This document shows, piece by piece, positions 17,041-26,380 of a stretch of DNA of 50,988 nucleotides. The position numbers and the translations under genes are program-made. The stretch is from positions 1-50,988 of the forward strand of contig NZ_FTOP01000021.1 in the NCBI RefSeq assembly GCF_900156785.1, in the 5' to 3' direction. The notes beneath the pieces are model-generated. The model was not told the origin of the DNA and ran no database searches. It saw only the letters and a program-made list of their open reading frames with translations. How positions within the stretch are numbered: position 1 is the stretch's first letter; the number at the start of each line of letters is the position of its first letter. Source of the stretch: Belliella pelovolcani (GTDB lineage Bacteria > Bacteroidota > Bacteroidia > Cytophagales > Cyclobacteriaceae).

Positions 17041-17189
17041 GTAATCCTATAATTAAATTAATATCCAAGTTCGCCTTGCATTTCTGTAAAAAGCCATAAT
17101 TTTGAGGTTGAGTATGCCACACAGGGTAATACAAATCCTCAATCTACATCTTCTGGATACAAATATGATTGTGCACTTTGCTCAACACC

Positions 17190-17708
17190 TCACATTTGGA
17201 TTTTCATTACACATGCTGAACTCGCTCCTGCCTCTTCACACCATACTGATGGTTCTAAATTTGCGTCACGAGAAACATCTAGTAATGTTCTCGAACTAAA
17301 AAGCCAGACATAATCAACAAAACTAACATCTTGTTGATTAATAAAAGTAACTTTATGAAATAAGATATCATCATCATCATCATCAGTAGTTCTTAATGAA
17401 ACACTATTATACTTTTTTTGCTCTGAGCCATTAAGTCTTTTCTTATAGATTTCCTTTTATTCGGGATTTAAAACTAATATTTCCTTTACTTTTTTTAACT
17501 CTTCAATATACGTTTTTGTAGAACCATCAAAGACCATATCAATGACCCTTTGCCTTTCCTCTGTTGAAAATGAATATTCTCCATCCAGTATATCAATTTC
17601 TAGTTGAAGGATTGATTCCTCCGTGGATTTTTCTAATTGATAATTTTCTAATTCTGAAGTACAGCCAAACAACACTGAAATAATTAGAATAAAATAAAAC
17701 TTATCCAT
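17190..17708 (-). pseudogene. Decayed lipoprotein gene with in-frame stops
   Basis: The ATG at 17708 begins MDKFYFILIISVLFGC, a lipoprotein signal with lipobox LFGC. The intact part ends KEILVLNPE with TAA at 17457-17459. The same frame then continues in protein-like sequence (KEIYKKRLNGSEQKKYNS, then DDDDDILFHKVTFINQQDVS, then FVDYVWLFSSRTLLDVSRD) to TGA at 17190, and beyond it to further stops near 17139 and 17059 without any frameshift. I read this as a gene broken by substitutions. The short product (about 83 aa from 17708) could still be made. A plus-strand reading of 17102-17299 is also open but has no gene-like start or partner. Confidence 0.5.
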
Positions 17709-18092
17709 AATAAAATATAGGTTAAAGTGGATATTAACTTTATTGTTAAAGCTAAGTGCTTGTTTGGTTAAAAGCAAATCATATTAATAATTTATAAAAT
17801 TTTATTATTTGATATATTATTAAATACGTTTTAAATTAAAATATATTTTAACATTAACACGATTAATAAAACATTCAAATACGGCCAAAACATCACTTTT
17901 TGATTACGAGCACCCAAAATTAAAAGGTCAAAAAACAAGGGGGCTTTTTTGATTATTCCCATAAACATAAAATGATGGCATTGTTATACGCATTTCACGA
18001 TCTAATAGAACGCTGATTTTGCGGATCGAACAGATGGTCACTGATTCAAAAAAGACAAATACTATTGCAAGTTGATTCAAAAAAATATTGAA

Positions 18093-18181
18093 GGTGTAGA
18101 TACAATCTACACCTAGTCGTGGAAACAGATGCAATCTACACCTAGCCGTGGAAACAGATGCAATCTACACCTAACTGTTGA
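18093..18181. repeat. 29-bp tandem repeat with palindrome
   Basis: A unit starting CAATCTACACCTAG and ending GGAAACAGATG is present at 18103-18131 and 18132-18160 with one mismatch, then a third partial copy from 18161. Just before it, GGTGTAGAT (18093-18101) can pair with ATCTACACC in the first copy (9-bp stem, loop ACA) and equally with the later copies. There are no spacers between units, so this is not a CRISPR array. Confidence 0.8.
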
Positions 18182-18340
18182 AAAAAAATCTTTGAAATCC
18201 CCCAAAAATAGGTAAAGGATAGCGCTTTTTTTATTAGCTAGAAACAATCAAAGATGTTTATTTTTTTTTATTTATATTTAATTAATAATTTTAAAAAATT
18301 CTCAACGGTTAGAATCATAATGTTTAAGTTTTAAAAGCAG

Positions 18341-18370
18341 AAAAAGCTATCCAAGATGGATAGCTTTTTT
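18341..18370. terminator. Strong hairpin, terminator-like
   Basis: A perfect 12-bp stem AAAAAGCTATCC / GGATAGCTTTTT with loop AAGAT, followed by T residues on the plus strand and also T-flanked on the minus strand. No gene ends right before it, so it may insulate the lipoprotein gene at 18469 from transcription through the repeat region. Confidence 0.7.
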
Positions 18371-18468
18371 TAATTAGCTACACCAACATCTAATTAATTC
18401 ATACTATTTGCTTTTAAACTTATTTGCTAGTTATTTTATAACTAAACCATTACACTAAAAGTACGATT

Positions 18469-19563
18469 ATGAAGACGAAAGTAAATCATTCATTCAGATT
18501 CCAAATAAATTTATGGATTCCCTTCTTACTTATTGCTATTCTTTTAAGCTGCAAAGAAAATACAAAGGAGGATATTTCAATTTTTGAACTAAGTGAATTT
18601 GAAACTGTTGAAAAACTGAAAGCTGAATACATGTCAATAGCTTCCACGCACATTAACAGGGCGTATGATTTATTAATTTTAAATGATAATCTAATCGTCT
18701 CAGATCCGAATAGTGAAAAACATTTTAAAATAATTGGCTTATCTAATGAAGCTTTTTTAGGGTCATTTGGAAGAATTGGTAATGGTCCTTGTGAAATTCA
18801 ATTTCCTGCTTCCATTCAAATTTTAAATGAAAGTTCATCAGTTATCGGTGTTAATAATAGAAAGAATTTTGGTTATAGAGAGATTTTTTTAGACGAAAAT
18901 CAATTTAACTCCATGAAAGACTCCTGCCTCAAAGATTATGGGAAGTTTGATTACAATTATCAGAAAATCATAAAATTAGACGAAAAAAATCTTGTAGGTA
19001 CTGGACTATTTGAACAAAGATTTGCTTTATCTAGCATAGATAATGGATCAATTATTTCGGAATTCGGGAAATATCCTTTTGAAGAAGAGTTAAGTCAGTA
19101 TGACCATAATGTCTTAGCTATGGCTTATCAAGGAGAAATTATAAAACATCCAAAAAAACCTTTGTTCATATCAACATCAATTAATTCTTTTAATTTTGAT
19201 ATTATAGCTTTAAATACTGATAATTCACTTAGTGTAATTGCCCAAAAACATTATTGGTCACCTTTATTTAATGGGGTATCTGGCAATGCTATTCAGGCTA
19301 CTATGACCTCCGATAACAAGAAAGGCTGTTTGAGTACTACTGTAACCGAGAAATATATATATATACTTTATTCAGGTAAGTCTCGAAAAGAAGGAGGTGT
19401 AGACAGCAATACTATATTGGTATATGATTGGGAGGGAAAACCAGTCAAGCTTATCAAATCAGATAAGAACTTAAATCTTATTGCCGCGGACGCAAAAGGT
19501 AAATACTTAATCGGCTATCATGACGACGGTCAGCCTAACCTGTTTAAAATCACTTTGAATTGA
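18469..19563 (+). CDS. Lipoprotein, probable six-bladed beta-propeller
   Basis: A 364-aa protein. The N-terminus has a signal with lipobox ILLSC (Cys near residue 28). The body has repeated beta-strand modules (YDLLILNDNLIVSDPN; FLGSFGRIGNGPCEIQFP; TILVYDWEGKPVKLIKSD; GKYLIGYHDDGQPNLFKI) typical of the TolB-like/BF2222-type propeller lipoproteins common in Bacteroidota. Ligand and partner are unknown. It stands alone between two terminators. The lipoprotein at 27408-28553 appears to belong to the same broad class. Confidence 0.7.
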   Translation: MKTKVNHSFRFQINLWIPFLLIAILLSCKENTKEDISIFELSEFETVEKLKAEYMSIASTHINRAYDLLILNDNLIVSDPNSEKHFKIIGLSNEAFLGSFGRIGNGPCEIQFPASIQILNESSSVIGVNNRKNFGYREIFLDENQFNSMKDSCLKDYGKFDYNYQKIIKLDEKNLVGTGLFEQRFALSSIDNGSIISEFGKYPFEEELSQYDHNVLAMAYQGEIIKHPKKPLFISTSINSFNFDIIALNTDNSLSVIAQKHYWSPLFNGVSGNAIQATMTSDNKKGCLSTTVTEKYIYILYSGKSRKEGGVDSNTILVYDWEGKPVKLIKSDKNLNLIAADAKGKYLIGYHDDGQPNLFKITLN

Positions 19564-19586
19564 ATCAATAAACCAAAAAAAGTTAA

Positions 19587-19612
19587 AAAAAGGGGGAAGT
19601 AGATCCCCTTTT
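19587..19612. terminator. Shared terminator of convergent genes
   Basis: AAAAGGGG and CCCCTTTT form a stem between the plus-strand lipoprotein (stop 19563) and the minus-strand ArsC-like gene (stop 19618), with A and T runs on both sides. Confidence 0.75.
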
Positions 19613-19617
19613 CAATA

Positions 19618-19968
19618 TCAAAACTTCCCCTTGATCTCCTCCGGCTCAAAGCCCAGTACCAAATCTCCATTTGGGAATTCGATGATGGGTCTTTTGATCA
19701 TGGAGCTTTTTTCTGCTAGCATTGCAAGTGCGGACTTCTCGGATTCTAACTTTTCCTTGTCTGCATCGTCGAGTTTCCGGTAGGTGGTACCTCGCTTGTT
19801 GATCAAGGCCTCGAAGCCTACTTTATCGGCAAACTTCACCAAAAGTGCCGCATCTGGTGCTTGCTTTTTATAATCGATGAATTCATATTCAATTCCTTCC
19901 GATTCTAAGAATTCGAAGGTCTTTTTCATGGTGTTGCAGTTTTTGATGCCGTATATTTTGAGTTGCAT
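19618..19968 (-). CDS. ArsC/Spx-family (YffB-like) reductase-like protein
   Basis: A 116-aa protein with a thioredoxin-like fold. IYGIKNCNTMKK holds the single active-site-position Cys (residue 11; no CxxC). FEFLESEGIEYEFIDYK and SMIKRPIIEFPNGDLVLGF match the ArsC/YffB family. Length is normal. Members are often annotated as arsenate reductase, but without the second Cys or arsenic genes nearby the substrate cannot be stated. It is a single-gene unit. Confidence 0.85.
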   Translation of the reverse strand: MQLKIYGIKNCNTMKKTFEFLESEGIEYEFIDYKKQAPDAALLVKFADKVGFEALINKRGTTYRKLDDADKEKLESEKSALAMLAEKSSMIKRPIIEFPNGDLVLGFEPEEIKGKF

Positions 19969-20380
19969 GGTTTTGTAGTTAAAATGTTAAACGTTAAATG
20001 CGTTAAGCGTTAATTGGGCAAATGGGTTATTTGGTTAAAAGGTTAATTGATTATTTGGTTAACTGATTATTTGGTGAATTGGGATAAAGGTTGAGCGTTA
20101 AAATCGTTAAACGTTTATCGTTGGTTAGGGAATATGTATATCCGCTTTCACACCAGTAAACATTTGTATTAGATTTAAACCTTAAATTCGGCTGTTGTTG
20201 ACTGTCAACCGTCGACCGTCGACGATTATCCGCTTGATCCTTTCATTTTATTGAATTCCAGGTGTCATTGCGGATAATCATTTTTGGGAATACTAGCTCT
20301 AGTGTCTTGTTTCTTGTTTCTTTTTTCTTGTGTCTTATTTCTTGTGTCTTATTTCTTGTGTCTTATTTCTTGTGTCTTTT
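19969..20380. repeat. Repeat-rich intergenic stretch before hemL end
   Basis: The stretch holds low-complexity TTAATTGGTT-like DNA (19985-20110), a GTCAACCGTCGACCGTCGAC segment near 20206, and four 14-bp tandem units TTTCTTGTGTCTTA (20324-20379, last one ending T) that run right up to the hemL stop. There is no gene. The GTCGAC-type words recur on the other side of hemL. Confidence 0.7.
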
Positions 20381-21676
20381 TCACAAACTCAAAATCTCTT
20401 TTAAAGAGGTTTCATTGGCATTTAGAATCTGGGAGATATAATCGTCTGTCAAGGCTGTAGAGAGGAATAAGCTTTCAAACTGTGATGGAGCAAGGTATAT
20501 TCCTCTGTGGAGCATGGCTTGGAAGTACTTGCCAAAAAGGCCCGTATCCGCATGCTTGGCTGAGGCAAAATCAAAGACCTCTTTGTCAGTAAAAAATAAA
20601 CTGTACATACTTCCTAGGTGATTGATGGTGTAATTGAGATCAAGTTTATTCAAAGAAGCTTGAATTCCTGAAACTAGCTTATCCCCTATGGTATTGAGTT
20701 GCGCGTAGACTTCGTCATGTGTATCCAAATACTGTAGCATGGTCAAACCTGCCGCCATGGCAATAGGATTTCCAGAAAGCGTTCCAGCTTGGTAAACAGG
20801 CCCTGCTGGTGATACGAATTCCATGATTTCTTTTTTGCCACCGTAGGCGCCAACAGGCATGCCTCCACCGATGATTTTGCCCAATGTAGTCATGTCAGGT
20901 GTAACTTCGAAAAGTTCTTGTGCGCCTCCTTTGGCAAGTCTGAAGCCAGTCATCACTTCGTCAAAAATCAGAACTATCCCTTCTCTGTCACAGATTTTCC
21001 TTAGTCCTTCTAGATATCCAGGCTTGGGTGTAACCAATCCCATATTACCTGGTACAGGCTCCAGAATCAGTGCAGCAATTTCACCTTTATTCGCTGATAT
21101 TAGTTGTTCTATAGCTTCTAGGTCATTGTATGGAGCTAGCAAAGTATCTTTTGCTGTTCCTTTGGTAACCCCTGGTGAGTCTGGGTTGCCCATGGTGATG
21201 GCACCTGAGCCAGCTGCGATCAAGAAGGAATCTCCATGACCATGATAGTGTCCTTCCATTTTGATGAACTTATCCCTTCCAGTAAATCCTCTAGCCACTC
21301 TGATTGCAGACATGGTCGCTTCAGTGCCGGAATTCACCATACGGACTTTCTCAACCGATGGTACCATTTTGGTGATCAATTCAGCGATTTCCACTTCTCT
21401 GGCAGTTGGTGCACCAAAGGATGTCCCATTTTCCATGGCTTTGATGACTGCCTCTTTGATCATGGGATGATTGTGTCCAAGGATCATTGGACCCCAGCTA
21501 TTGATCAGTTCAAGATAGCTATTGCCATCGGCATCATAGATATGTGCTCCGTCAGCTTTTTCAATGAAGATCGGGTTCCCTCCTACCGCTCTAAAAGCTC
21601 GAACAGGGGAGTTGACACCACCAGGAATATAATTCTGAGCCTTTTCAAACAAGGCTTTGCTTTTGCTGATTTGCAT
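20381..21676 (-). CDS. hemL: Glutamate-1-semialdehyde 2,1-aminomutase
   Basis: A 431-aa class III PLP-dependent aminomutase that converts glutamate-1-semialdehyde to 5-aminolevulinate in the C5 heme pathway; cytosolic. Visible motifs are GGVNSPVRAFRAVGG at the N-terminus, MVNSGTEATMSAIRVARG (cofactor phosphate region), LIFDEVMTGFR, and TLGKIIGGGMPVGAYGG, whose Lys binds PLP. Length is normal and the ATG at 21676 fits the family start. It is flanked by GTCGAC-type intergenic repeats and appears to be transcribed on its own or downstream of the periplasmic-binding gene. Confidence 0.97.
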   Translation of the reverse strand: MQISKSKALFEKAQNYIPGGVNSPVRAFRAVGGNPIFIEKADGAHIYDADGNSYLELINSWGPMILGHNHPMIKEAVIKAMENGTSFGAPTAREVEIAELITKMVPSVEKVRMVNSGTEATMSAIRVARGFTGRDKFIKMEGHYHGHGDSFLIAAGSGAITMGNPDSPGVTKGTAKDTLLAPYNDLEAIEQLISANKGEIAALILEPVPGNMGLVTPKPGYLEGLRKICDREGIVLIFDEVMTGFRLAKGGAQELFEVTPDMTTLGKIIGGGMPVGAYGGKKEIMEFVSPAGPVYQAGTLSGNPIAMAAGLTMLQYLDTHDEVYAQLNTIGDKLVSGIQASLNKLDLNYTINHLGSMYSLFFTDKEVFDFASAKHADTGLFGKYFQAMLHRGIYLAPSQFESLFLSTALTDDYISQILNANETSLKEILSL

Positions 21677-21715
21677 TTATTTTTGGTTTATTTATTAACA
21701 CTGGTTATTGAAATT

Positions 21716-21809
21716 TGGTTGACGATCGACGGTCAACCGACCATGGAACTGAAGTTCTCAAAATTGAAAGATTGTTGTTTATGGTCAACTGTTGACAGTC
21801 GACTGTAGA
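21716..21809. repeat. GTCGAC/GTCAAC-type intergenic repeat
   Basis: GGTTGACGATCGACGGTCAA and GGTCAACTGTTGACAGTCGA form interleaved inverted and direct repeats between hemL and the next gene. The same words occur near 20196-20226 on the other side of hemL. Confidence 0.6.
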
Positions 21810-23474
21810 CTACTTCATTTCCAACACGCCCTTTTGTAATTGAAGAACGGGTACAAAGCGGTTGTTTTTACTGTTTCTGAAATCTAATCCGTATGAGATT
21901 TTCCCTTGTGTTTGGGTCATTTGATTCAAGTTATTTCTTAGATCAAAACCCCTTGAATTATTAATTGTTCCAGAAATCCAAGTCATTAATTCATAGCCCA
22001 AATGTGCATTGAGTGAAGGGTAAACTTTATACTTAGCATAGAATCCCTCTCTAAAATCCTCCAATTCTTGACTACCAAATTTCATGGTATTATTTGCTAT
22101 AAAATGGAAATTTTGGCTTTGTAGCATCTCGAAGTTGGCGAAGTTGAAGTATAGCCAGCTATCCATCACTAAGACTGGTATTTCTCTAGAGATTGACTCT
22201 AGCAATCCAAAAGTGGGAGAGGCTACATTGGGATCATCAGAAAGTATGATGACCATGTCTGTTCTCGGGTTTTCATTGCCTCTTTTCAGATTGATACGAT
22301 CAAAGAAGTCTCTGATGTTTCTTTCGTTGACTTTTTCAATTGCGACAATTTGATAGTCAAACCTACTGGATTCCTCAGCAATTTTTTTGGCTAGCATTTC
22401 ATCTCTGGTCGCAGTTGAATAAGCGATAGCAATTCTTTTGCCTTCAATATTTTTTCTTGCAAAATCCATGACTCCATTAGCTATGGAGCTGATAGATGGT
22501 CTAAAAAGGTATGCAAAATCAAAAGTCTCCAACTTGTCATCAATATTGGAAAGTGGATTGATGAAAGGGATGCCTTTTTTCTCAGAGAAAGCGGCTACAA
22601 CATCCATCTCTTCAGGGTAAAGAGGTCCGATGATCACATCTGCTATATCAAAAAATGGATCTGCCAGGATGCTGCGTGTTCTATCAGGGTTTCTTTGCGT
22701 GTCAAAGGATTTGACATTGAATCTAAGTCCTTTTCTTCTGGCTTCTTCTATTGCAAAATTGATCCCTTGATACAGTTCAAAAATGAAATTCGTGGAATTT
22801 AGTCGTCTGACATCAGTACCTCCATTGTAGTTGAAGGGTAGAACAACTGCAATATCCAGCACATCATCTCGCTTGACTTGAGGTGTAAGGTCCTTTTGAC
22901 CTTCTACCCTTACATCTTTGATTTGATTGTAGATATTTCGGTCATTGGAGGACATGACGGTTTGTCTTTCCAGCTGTTCTTTTAGCGCTAGCAAAAAACC
23001 TTTATTTGATTCATATTTAGCTATATTACCTACCATGTAGCTCAAGGAAGCATTCTTTAAGTAATTGTAGGTAGCATTTTCAGCTTCTTTTTTTAGATCT
23101 TCATCTGTGATCAAAAGAATTTGTCCTAAGCCATCTGAAAAGCTTTCCTCTTCAAAATGAACCAAAGCCATCAGGTACCTCACATCTTCAATTTTCTCCC
23201 AACGGGCATTTTCAATTAAAGGTGAGAGCGAAGCCTTAGCGAGCGCAGTTTGTTTGTTCAGAAAAGCTGCCTGAGCAAAATAGAAAGTGGCATAATTAGA
23301 AAGATTACCAAATTGCTTTTCATCCATATAAGGGCGAAGCAGATCCATGGCATCTTTATAATTACCATAACTGATGAGCGTTTTGGCTCTGTTATAATTA
23401 TTTAGTGGGTCTTGTGCTTGTACTTGAACAAAAAATGAAAGCAGAAACAAGGGCAACAGGAAAATACTTTTCAT
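21810..23474 (-). CDS. Periplasmic-binding/LpoA-like protein with TPR-like N-terminus
   Basis: A 554-aa protein. Signal peptide MKSIFLLPLFLLSFFVQVQA. Residues ~25-180 are helical repeats of TPR type (YNRAKTLISYGNYKDAMDLL). Residues ~200-554 look like a periplasmic-binding fold: DIAVVLPFNYNGG, VIIGPLYPEEMDVVAAFSEK, GIPFINPLSN, IAIAYSTATRDEM. This layout resembles the 'ABC transporter substrate-binding/LpoA-like' proteins near guaA in many Bacteroidota. No permease genes are nearby, so a transport role is doubtful; a cell-wall sensor or regulator role is possible. Confidence 0.7.
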   Translation of the reverse strand: MKSIFLLPLFLLSFFVQVQAQDPLNNYNRAKTLISYGNYKDAMDLLRPYMDEKQFGNLSNYATFYFAQAAFLNKQTALAKASLSPLIENARWEKIEDVRYLMALVHFEEESFSDGLGQILLITDEDLKKEAENATYNYLKNASLSYMVGNIAKYESNKGFLLALKEQLERQTVMSSNDRNIYNQIKDVRVEGQKDLTPQVKRDDVLDIAVVLPFNYNGGTDVRRLNSTNFIFELYQGINFAIEEARRKGLRFNVKSFDTQRNPDRTRSILADPFFDIADVIIGPLYPEEMDVVAAFSEKKGIPFINPLSNIDDKLETFDFAYLFRPSISSIANGVMDFARKNIEGKRIAIAYSTATRDEMLAKKIAEESSRFDYQIVAIEKVNERNIRDFFDRINLKRGNENPRTDMVIILSDDPNVASPTFGLLESISREIPVLVMDSWLYFNFANFEMLQSQNFHFIANNTMKFGSQELEDFREGFYAKYKVYPSLNAHLGYELMTWISGTINNSRGFDLRNNLNQMTQTQGKISYGLDFRNSKNNRFVPVLQLQKGVLEMK

Positions 23475-24172
23475 AGGATTATATCTCGTTTTTCAAAAGC
23501 CATTGGGCTTGATTGAATGAACATTTCAGGATATGTATATACGGAACTTTGCCAGCAATGAAATTAAGCTTGGGTTTTCAGTCCAAATCGATATTAATTG
23601 ATATTTAGATACTAATAGATATTGTTTTGCAACACCCTTTTGTGTCAGAAATTGAAGCTACTTGTAAAGAAGCGTATAATCATTTTCAGGATTCAATGTC
23701 GTTTAGTTTAGGGTAGCTTTTCCAAAGTTCAGATTTGTAAACAATTCTTGTTTTTCACTTTTAACCCAACTTTGGAAAAGTTTAAATTCAACTTGTAGTC
23801 TTATCTAAACGACATTGTTTCATGATTATAAAACAGTCCAGATTGAGGCTATTTTATAAAGAGATTTGGGCAAATATCATTCCGATTGAAATGGGATACG
23901 AATTTAATCCATTTTGCGGTTATAGAAAAGAAAATGCTGATATACGAAAGCTTACCAGTAAAGAAACAAATTCCAACTTTATATTTATTCAGATATTCAT
24001 GGATATAGGATATTAGATTTGATATTGACCAATTGAAACTGAAAGCCTTGAAACTGAACATGCTTGAAATAAATAGATAAGTAAAATTAAATCAGAAAGA
24101 TTAAGACAAGTGTATCAGAATGAATTATTTATTTGATTAAATAGTTAAATTTATACTCTAAAAACTAATAAA
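23475..24172. other. Intergenic, with nested inverted repeat and unclear small ORF
   Basis: The stretch contains the nested palindrome at 23694-23817. A 64-codon plus ORF (23822-24016, MIIKQSRLRLFYKE...) starts 4 bases after it, and a minus ORF overlaps it. Neither matches a family I know, and the plus one has only weak protein character. I do not call it a gene. Confidence 0.4.
23694..23817. repeat. Nested inverted repeat, MITE-like
   Basis: The outer arms CAATGTCGTTTAG (23694-23706) and CTAAACGACATTG (23805-23817) are perfect complements. The inner arms CTTTTCCAAAGTT (23717-23729) and AACTTTGGAAAAG (23768-23780) are also perfect. The total is 124 bp with an AT-rich centre and no ORF. The shape is that of a small non-autonomous mobile element or a long structured RNA. 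Confidence 0.75.
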
Positions 24173-24370
24173 ATGAAGGGAATAAGCTATTTGACCGACG
24201 AAAAAAACAGAAAAGTTGCTGTTCAAATTGATTTGAAATTATATGGAAAACTTTGGGAAGATTTTTATGATAACATGATAGCAGAAGAGAGAAAAGAAGA
24301 AGAAAAAATACCACTTAAAGATTTAATCAAGGTCTTGAAAAAAGAAGGTAAATTAGATGAATCAATATGA
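24173..24370 (+). CDS. Putative antitoxin of RelE-type pair
   Basis: A 65-aa protein with an N-terminal beta/helix stretch (GISYLTDEKNRKVAVQIDLK) that fits small RelB-like or Bacteroidota antitoxins that embed the operator-binding fold, and an acidic-basic helical tail (EERKEEEKIPLKDLIKVLKK). It overlaps the toxin gene by 14 bp, the usual order with antitoxin first. It is expected to bind the toxin and repress its own promoter in the stretch before 24173. Confidence 0.75.
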   Translation: MKGISYLTDEKNRKVAVQIDLKLYGKLWEDFYDNMIAEERKEEEKIPLKDLIKVLKKEGKLDESI

Positions 24371-24617
24371 GATAGTTGTAAGTAAATCTGCTAGCAAAGA
24401 GCTTCTAAAATTACCTAAAAAGGTCAATAATAAGATTATTAATGCCATTCTATTATTAGCTGATAATCCAAGACCTAGTGGTGCAAAAAAGCTTCGTGGC
24501 TTATCTGAAAATTGGAGAATTCGAATTGGCGATTATAGAGTTATATATGCTATTTCAGATGAAATCTCAATAGTAGACATTCGAAAAGTAGGCCATAGAA
24601 AGGATATTTATGAGTGA
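24357..24617 (+). CDS. RelE/ParE-family toxin
   Basis: An 86-aa protein with the RelE/ParE pattern: YEIVVSKSASKELLKLPKK, NPRPSGAKKLRGLSENWRIR, IGDYRVIYAISDEISIVDIR, KVGHRKDIYE. The C-terminal 'R-IGDYRV-Y' and 'VGHR' residues are the usual catalytic or surface positions of ribosome-dependent mRNA interferases. Full length and in frame. It sits between guaA and the periplasmic-binding gene, near a MITE-like repeat, which suggests insertion. Confidence 0.9.
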   Translation: MNQYEIVVSKSASKELLKLPKKVNNKIINAILLLADNPRPSGAKKLRGLSENWRIRIGDYRVIYAISDEISIVDIRKVGHRKDIYE

Positions 24618-24774
24618 TCCAGTTTATTTTTAATCCAAAAACAACCCCACCCTATACAATTTTGAATTAAAGAAAATCGTATAAAATGGGGTATATTGAA
24701 ACCTTATTTGAAGCTTAAAATTAGTCTTAGGAGTAATTCTACTATATCAACCTTGTTTCATGTCTGCCTCACTT

Positions 24775-26304
24775 CTACTCCCATTCAATCGTCGCAGGTG
24801 GCTTGGAGGAGATGTCATAGACCACTCTGTTGACGCCCTTCACTCTGTTGATGATTTCGTTGGAGATTTTGCCAAGGAATTCATAAGGTAGGTGAATCCA
24901 ATCAGCAGTCATGCCGTCCACAGAACCTACGGCTCTAAGCGCTACCACTTTTTCATAGGTTCTTTCATCGCCCATCACTCCGACAGATTGGATTGGAAGT
25001 AGGATTGCTCCAGCTTGCCATACCTGATCGTAAAGACCATGGTCTTTGAGACCTTGGATGAAGATATAATCTACTTCTTGGAGTGTCTTTACTTTCTCTG
25101 CGGTGATATCTCCTAAAATCCTGATGGCAAGTCCCGGTCCTGGGAATGGATGTCTTCCTACGATAGTTTCAGGAATATCTAAGGCTCTACCCACTTCTCT
25201 CACTTCATCCTTGAAGAGGGTATTTAGTGGTTCAACGACAGAAAGTTTCATGAAATCAGGAAGACCGCCTACGTTGTGGTGCGACTTGATCGTGGCTGAT
25301 GGTCCCTTGACAGATACAGATTCGATCACATCTGGATATATTGTCCCTTGCCCTAACCATTTCACTCCTTCGAGTTTATTGGCTTCATCATCAAACACTT
25401 CAATGAAAGCATTGCCAATGGCTTTTCTTTTTGCTTCAGGATCAGAAATACCCGCAAGTGCATCATAAAAACGCTGCTTGGCATCTACACCGATCACATT
25501 GAGTCCCATGTCTTTGTAGGAGTGTAAGACCTCCTCGAATTCATTTTTTCTCAGCAATCCATTATCTACAAAAACACAGTATAAGTTGGCACCGATAGCA
25601 CGGTGAATCAAAGTCGCTGCAACGGAGGAATCAACTCCTCCTGACAAGCCCATGACTACCTTGTCATCGCCAATTTTAGCTTTTAGTTCGGCTACTGTAG
25701 CATCGATAAACACATCAGAAGTCCAGTCTTGGCTACAGCCACAGATATGGACGACAAAGTTTCTCAACAGGTTCTTTCCTTCTACAGAATGCGTCACTTC
25801 TGGATGAAACTGTATGCCGTAGGTTTCTTCATTTTTGATTTTGAAAGCTGCTACTCTTACCGAGGCAGTACTGGCGATGACATCAAAACCAGCTGGAAGC
25901 TCCTTGATGGTATCTCCATGTGACATCCATACTTGGGATCCATGGGTCATTTCCTTCAATAAGTCATAGTGGGTATCAATATGGCTCAGGTTGGCTCGGC
26001 CATATTCTCTAATTTCGGACGGAAGCACCTCTCCCCCATATTTCTGCGCTAAAAGTTGCGAACCATAGCAAACACCCAATAAAGGAAGCTTACCCCTCAA
26101 GCTATCCAAATCCAAGTCTGGAGAACCTTCATCTCTTACGGAGCAAGGGCTTCCAGATAAGATGACACCTTTGATGTCGTCGGTAATTTCTGGGACTTTG
26201 TTGTAAGGGTGGATTTCACAATAAACATTGAGTTCTCTAACTCTTCGGGCGATGAGTTGCGTGTACTGAGAACCAAAATCGAGGATTAAAATCTGTTCTG
26301 CCAT
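24775..26304 (-). CDS. guaA: GMP synthase (glutamine-hydrolysing)
   Basis: About 509 aa. It converts XMP to GMP with ATP and glutamine in purine synthesis, in the cytosol. The N-terminal class I glutaminase has [10 protein letters not shown] (Cys) and [11 protein letters not shown] (His, Glu). The ATP pyrophosphatase domain has [14 protein letters not shown], and the C-terminal dimerisation domain is complete, ending PPATIEWE. A longer start at 26325 adds MGCLPLR and is unlikely; the ATG at 26304 ([16 protein letters not shown]) fits the family. Confidence 0.97.
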   Translation of the reverse strand: MAEQILILDFGSQYTQLIARRVRELNVYCEIHPYNKVPEITDDIKGVILSGSPCSVRDEGSPDLDLDSLRGKLPLLGVCYGSQLLAQKYGGEVLPSEIREYGRANLSHIDTHYDLLKEMTHGSQVWMSHGDTIKELPAGFDVIASTASVRVAAFKIKNEETYGIQFHPEVTHSVEGKNLLRNFVVHICGCSQDWTSDVFIDATVAELKAKIGDDKVVMGLSGGVDSSVAATLIHRAIGANLYCVFVDNGLLRKNEFEEVLHSYKDMGLNVIGVDAKQRFYDALAGISDPEAKRKAIGNAFIEVFDDEANKLEGVKWLGQGTIYPDVIESVSVKGPSATIKSHHNVGGLPDFMKLSVVEPLNTLFKDEVREVGRALDIPETIVGRHPFPGPGLAIRILGDITAEKVKTLQEVDYIFIQGLKDHGLYDQVWQAGAILLPIQSVGVMGDERTYEKVVALRAVGSVDGMTADWIHLPYEFLGKISNEIINRVKGVNRVVYDISSKPPATIEWE

Positions 26305-26380
26305 GCGCAAAGGTAAGCAGCCCATGACAATTGATAAAGTTAAATGCTAAAATTTTCGAAAGATTATTTGGCTACCCAAT

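Larger units (their letters stand above)
17709..18468. other. AT-rich intergenic with repeats and hairpin
   Basis: No supported gene. It contains the 29-bp tandem repeat at 18093-18181 and the strong hairpin at 18341-18370, both listed separately. The remainder is AT-rich. Confidence 0.5.

Noticed and set aside
17928-18134. Minus-strand ORF over the tandem repeat
   Set aside because: It covers repeat DNA and hairpins; no protein-like pattern.
18093-18181. CRISPR array
   Set aside because: The 29-bp units are directly adjacent with no spacers, and no cas genes are present.
23822-24016. Small gene after the nested inverted repeat
   Set aside because: It is open on both strands, without motif or partner; left as unclear within the intergenic entry.
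26305-26325. Seven-residue extension of GMP synthase
   Set aside because: MGCLPLR precedes the normal MAEQILIL start and is not found in the family, as I know it.
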